Assembly (NCBI GenBank): GCA_910586305.1
Contig: CAJUGS010000027.1
Span: forward strand, 1 to 45,028
Source: an uncultured Duncaniella sp.
GTDB taxonomy: Bacteria > Bacteroidota > Bacteroidia > Bacteroidales > Muribaculaceae
DNA: 45,028 bases
Direction: 5' to 3'
A program made the position numbers and the translations under genes. The notes under the pieces are model-generated. The model was not told where the DNA came from. It did no database searches and saw only the letters and a program-made list of their open reading frames with translations. This document shows positions 42,481-45,028 of this stretch, in pieces (within the stretch, counting starts at the first letter, position 1; each line of letters starts with the position of its first letter).

Positions 42481-43185
42481 ATGGACGAATCAATCATCAT
42501 AACATTTGCAAATCAAAAAGGAGGCGTAGGGAAAACCACCCTTTGCGTCACCTTCGCAAACTTTCTTGTCAAGAAAGGCCTTCCGGTGATTGTCGTTGAC
42601 TGCGATTCACAAGAAAGCCTCGCACAACGGCGTGAAAGCGATTTGAAACGCTATGGTTCTGAAGAAGTGGAAATCCCTTATGAGGTGCTGCCGTTCTCGC
42701 TCAACAAGGAGGAAGCACTCTTCAATTTCATAGGAAACATCCGCAAGACCCGATGTGTGGCAATCTTTGATTCTCCCGGCAACCTGAAACAGCAGGGACT
42801 TGTGACTCTGTTTGCCAATTCCGACTATATAATATGTCCTTACCATTATGACCGCACCACTATTCCATCAACCGCCACATTCATAGCGTTTATTCAAAAT
42901 CTCAAAAAGGCTATGGGACGAAAGATGACCGCAGAGCTTATCCTTGTTCCCAACAGACACGATGCCAGAGTCGGGACAAAGACTGAACGGGAGCTTTGGG
43001 ACGAAACCGGCAAAACCTTCAGCCGATATGGACTCGTGACACCGCGAATAAGCATGAAAGCAGACATGGAACGATTCTGCACGCTTTCAGATCTGGACGG
43101 TCAACTGGAAATAACACAGGAAGCCTACGACCTTATATATAACAAGATATTCGGACACCTTGAAATTGAAACAAACAATGGATAA
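42481..43185 (+). CDS. traA: ParA-family ATPase (TraA)
   Basis: This 234-residue P-loop ATPase has the deviant Walker A motif QKGGVGKTT (residues 12-20). VIVVDCDSQ is the A'-motif and VAIFDSPGN the Walker B-like segment. In Bacteroides conjugative transposons the tra operon begins with such a protein, named TraA. Its role may be positioning or maintenance of the element or the transfer machine. It follows the mobB terminator and a possible promoter, and overlaps the next gene. Confidence 0.85.
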   Translation: MDESIIITFANQKGGVGKTTLCVTFANFLVKKGLPVIVVDCDSQESLAQRRESDLKRYGSEEVEIPYEVLPFSLNKEEALFNFIGNIRKTRCVAIFDSPGNLKQQGLVTLFANSDYIICPYHYDRTTIPSTATFIAFIQNLKKAMGRKMTAELILVPNRHDARVGTKTERELWDETGKTFSRYGLVTPRISMKADMERFCTLSDLDGQLEITQEAYDLIYNKIFGHLEIETNNG

Positions 43186-43582
43186 GCCAACATTCCCTGA
43201 TATAGATGGACTGCTCGGAAGCATCCGCCATGTCGCTACCCCTGTCGGACAGCAGACGGTGTCCGATGAACCTGACGGGACAACAACCGGGCCCAAAGAA
43301 AATATACCCGATAATGAAAATCCGGAAGACCCGGCCGGAATGTGGGACGCTTTCATGGCAAATCTTTCTGCATACGGATTCAGGGAGCGGAAAGATGAGC
43401 GTAAGGTCTGCATGATTGACAAAGATCTTGCCGATTCTATTGATGAGTGCGACATTGACCGCAAATGCCGTTCCGATGTGATAAACGCCATCGTGAGAAC
43501 ATTCATCACTGTATATCTTCCCCGGCTTAGGGCATACAGGAAGAAAAGCAAATCACTTCTTGATAACGATAACACCAAATAG
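43178..43582 (+). CDS. traB: TraB-like conjugation protein (DUF3408-like)
   Basis: I start this 134-residue protein at 43178, where ATGGATAA overlaps the traA stop. A start 18 bp upstream is possible but less coupled. The N-terminal 75 residues are polar and Pro/Gly-rich. The C-terminal part (about 80-125; VCMIDKDLADSIDECDIDRKCRSDVINAIVRTF) resembles the ribbon-helix-helix-like end of DUF3408 proteins found as the second gene of tra operons. Function unknown; DNA binding is possible. Confidence 0.65.
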   Translation: MDKPTFPDIDGLLGSIRHVATPVGQQTVSDEPDGTTTGPKENIPDNENPEDPAGMWDAFMANLSAYGFRERKDERKVCMIDKDLADSIDECDIDRKCRSDVINAIVRTFITVYLPRLRAYRKKSKSLLDNDNTK

Positions 43583-43584
43583 AC

Positions 43585-44172
43585 ATGAAAAAGACAATCT
43601 GGACTGACGACAGTATTGCCTATCTCAAAGAGAACTATCCGTACACAACGGACACGGCAATAGCCCAACATCTATGCGTCAACCGAAAGACCGTATCACT
43701 TAAAGCCAAAGAACTCGGTCTTGAAAAGGGTATCAGACCCGCATGGCTTGATTTGGCGGAAAGGGTACGCGAACTCCACGGCTCTCACTCAAATGCTGAA
43801 ATCGCTACCATAACCGGCATATCGTCACGCTCAGTATCAAGAATAGTTGCTGTCCTCGGCCTACGGCGCACCAAGAAAGAAGAACAAAGTATCCGTTCCC
43901 GTATCCGTCAGGATATTATGAAACGAGAGAAAAGACGTGTGATTTTTGGTCTGCCCCCAATCACGAAAATAAAGGTGGTTACAAACAAGCCGAGGATAAA
44001 GATGCGCCACTCACTGAAAAAGGCAGGCTATCTGGTAATCCGTGGTCAGAATGTCATGTATTACCACCCCGACATGGAACGCGACCATTCACGCGAGGAT
44101 ATAGGCCGCAAGCTCGGATTGAGATTCGAGCCTTGGGATAACTGCAACGACAAACTATGTGTAAATTTCTGA
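43585..44172 (+). CDS. Conjugation-operon HTH protein
   Basis: This 195-residue protein has two helix-turn-helix-like segments. Residues 5-46 are Myb/SANT-like (WTDDSIAYLKENYPY, then AIAQHLCVNRKTVSLKAKELGL). Residues 55-95 are a second HTH (SNAEIATITGISSRSVSRIVAVLGLRR). A basic linker follows, and a C-terminal part without a known domain. It lies 2 bp after the TraB-like gene and 4 bp before the next gene, so it belongs to the tra operon. It may be a regulator or DNA-processing factor. It occupies the traC position but I do not recognise a TraC homologue. Confidence 0.65.
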   Translation: MKKTIWTDDSIAYLKENYPYTTDTAIAQHLCVNRKTVSLKAKELGLEKGIRPAWLDLAERVRELHGSHSNAEIATITGISSRSVSRIVAVLGLRRTKKEEQSIRSRIRQDIMKREKRRVIFGLPPITKIKVVTNKPRIKMRHSLKKAGYLVIRGQNVMYYHPDMERDHSREDIGRKLGLRFEPWDNCNDKLCVNF

Positions 44173-44176
44173 TACA

Positions 44177-44536
44177 ATGCTTTACGGACAAATAATAGTT
44201 TTACTCATCATTCTGCTGGCTCTGTATTATGCCGGAATGATAACGATGGATATTCTTGCCGCCAACAAAGCAAAGGCAAGCGAGGATGCTAAGGCCGAAG
44301 AGACCGAAATCGACATATCCGGACTTGCAGAAAGTTTTGAACCGGTGGAGATAAAGCGCATTATCACGAAACCGACACCGGAAATTTCTAAGGACGCTCC
44401 ATCCAAATATAAGGAACCGATTATGACAAACGGTTATCCGGTGGATAATCTTCTCTGCAAGACCAATAAAGCCGCTGACACAGGCATGGATAAAGACCTC
44501 GCTGATATAGTTCACAGATGCGAGTCCGCTGCCTGA
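44177..44536 (+). CDS. Small single-pass membrane protein of tra operon
   Basis: This 119-residue protein has one N-terminal membrane helix (about residues 5-24, IIVLLIILLALYYAGMI). A polar acidic tail presumably lies in the cytoplasm or periplasm. There is no recognised domain. It lies in the traD position before traE, with no gap from the HTH gene. Function unknown; a part in the transfer channel is plausible. Confidence 0.6.
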   Translation: MLYGQIIVLLIILLALYYAGMITMDILAANKAKASEDAKAEETEIDISGLAESFEPVEIKRIITKPTPEISKDAPSKYKEPIMTNGYPVDNLLCKTNKAADTGMDKDLADIVHRCESAA

Positions 44537-44618
44537 AATAACCTGACTTGCCGCTAACCATTTTGTATCACATAATCCCTCTCCCCTTTAACCGATGCCT
44601 TTATTGAACTAAGTTGTC

Positions 44619-44673
44619 TTTACTGCCCGACACTGCCTTTAACGCCCTGCATTGCCTTTAACGCCCGATAACC
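44619..44673. repeat. Tandem 19-bp repeats upstream of traE
   Basis: There are three head-to-tail units starting TTTACTGCCC, TTTAACGCCC and TTTAACGCCC (44619, 44638, 44657). A related TTTAACCGATGCC lies at 44587-44599. They lie in the 164-bp gap before traE. They may be iteron-like protein-binding sites or a regulatory spacer. Confidence 0.6.
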
Positions 44674-44700
44674 TTTTCAAGAACTTATCAATCAGCGTAT

Positions 44701-45028
44701 ATGCAGAAAATCAAATCAAAGTGTCAGCGTGCTATCTCACGCCTCGGCAACTCAGCCTTCGCCCGTAAGGGTATGCTTGCTATGGGCGCGGTGATGCTCA
44801 CCGTGTCCGACATGATGGCCGCCAGCAAGGGTGCGGCAGGCTTCACCAAAGCCACACAGGAGGTAAGCTCCTACCAGACCCCTGTCTCCAATCTCATGAA
44901 GGCAATCGCCGCAGTGATTGTCCTCGTGGGTGCCTTCAACGTCTATTTCAAGATGCAGAACGGCGACCAGGACGTCAAGAAGACCATCATGCTCACCATC
45001 GGCGGCTGTATCGCCTTCATCGCTCTGA
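44701..45028 (+). CDS. traE: TraE (DUF4134) pilin-like membrane protein, cut by window end
   Basis: The frame opens at the ATG at 44701 and continues to the last base (109 codons plus one base), so the 3' end is missing. The product has a basic start, a first hydrophobic segment (GMLAMGAVMLTVSDMMAA), a loop, then two membrane helices (MKAIAAVIVLVGAFNVYF and a second at the end, IMLTIGGCIAFIAL). This is the DUF4134/TraE pattern of Bacteroides conjugative transposons, a VirB2-like candidate of the mating channel. Confidence 0.85.
   Translation, partial: MQKIKSKCQRAISRLGNSAFARKGMLAMGAVMLTVSDMMAASKGAAGFTKATQEVSSYQTPVSNLMKAIAAVIVLVGAFNVYFKMQNGDQDVKKTIMLTIGGCIAFIAL

Overview
The window looks like a chromosomal segment of a gut Bacteroidales bacterium. 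Muribaculaceae or Prevotellaceae-like is my inference and no taxonomic search was run. The evidence is SusC/SusD pairs, a hybrid two-component system (HTCS), Bacteroidetes-type promoters (TTTG, about 20 bp, TAnnTTTG), absence of Shine-Dalgarno sites, and a Bacteroides-style conjugation module.

Region 1 (1-2220) is the edge of a mobile element. A minus-strand cassette encodes one small unknown protein, two helix-turn-helix proteins and a truncated CHC2 zinc-finger primase. It faces a plus-strand XRE regulator. The intergenic region holds divergent promoters and two identical 21-bp repeats, one inside the regulator's promoter and one covering its start codon.

Region 2 (2508-31920, all minus strand) is a xylan utilisation locus. 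Read in the direction of transcription it runs GH43, GH43, SusC, SusD, SusC, SusD, DUF1735 lipoprotein, GH10 xylanase, hairpins, GH31, GH43-CBM6, CE1 esterase, GH43-CBM6, GH5, CE6-type esterase, GH97-CE6 fusion. The SusC-SusD-SusC-SusD-SusE-GH10 core matches the xusABCDE-xyn10C order known from Prevotella and Bacteroides. The accessory enzymes suggest a heavily decorated substrate: acetyl and feruloyl esterases, alpha-xylosidase, alpha-galactosidase-type GH97 and several arabinofuranosidase/xylosidase GH43s. An HTCS regulator (32165-35476, plus) is divergent from the first GH43.

Region 3 (35539-38409, minus) is a small cluster: S41 protease-like protein, PH-like membrane protein and a secreted alpha/beta-hydrolase.

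Region 4 (38693-45028) begins with a tRNA-Leu(CAG) gene, its promoter and terminator. A conjugative element follows: tandem 11-bp repeats, a 57-bp palindrome that is a candidate oriT, mobA, the mobB relaxase, a traA ParA-like ATPase, a traB-like gene, an HTH protein, a small membrane protein, 19-bp tandem repeats and the start of traE (DUF4134), which is cut by the window end. No integrase is visible, so both mobile elements continue outside the window.
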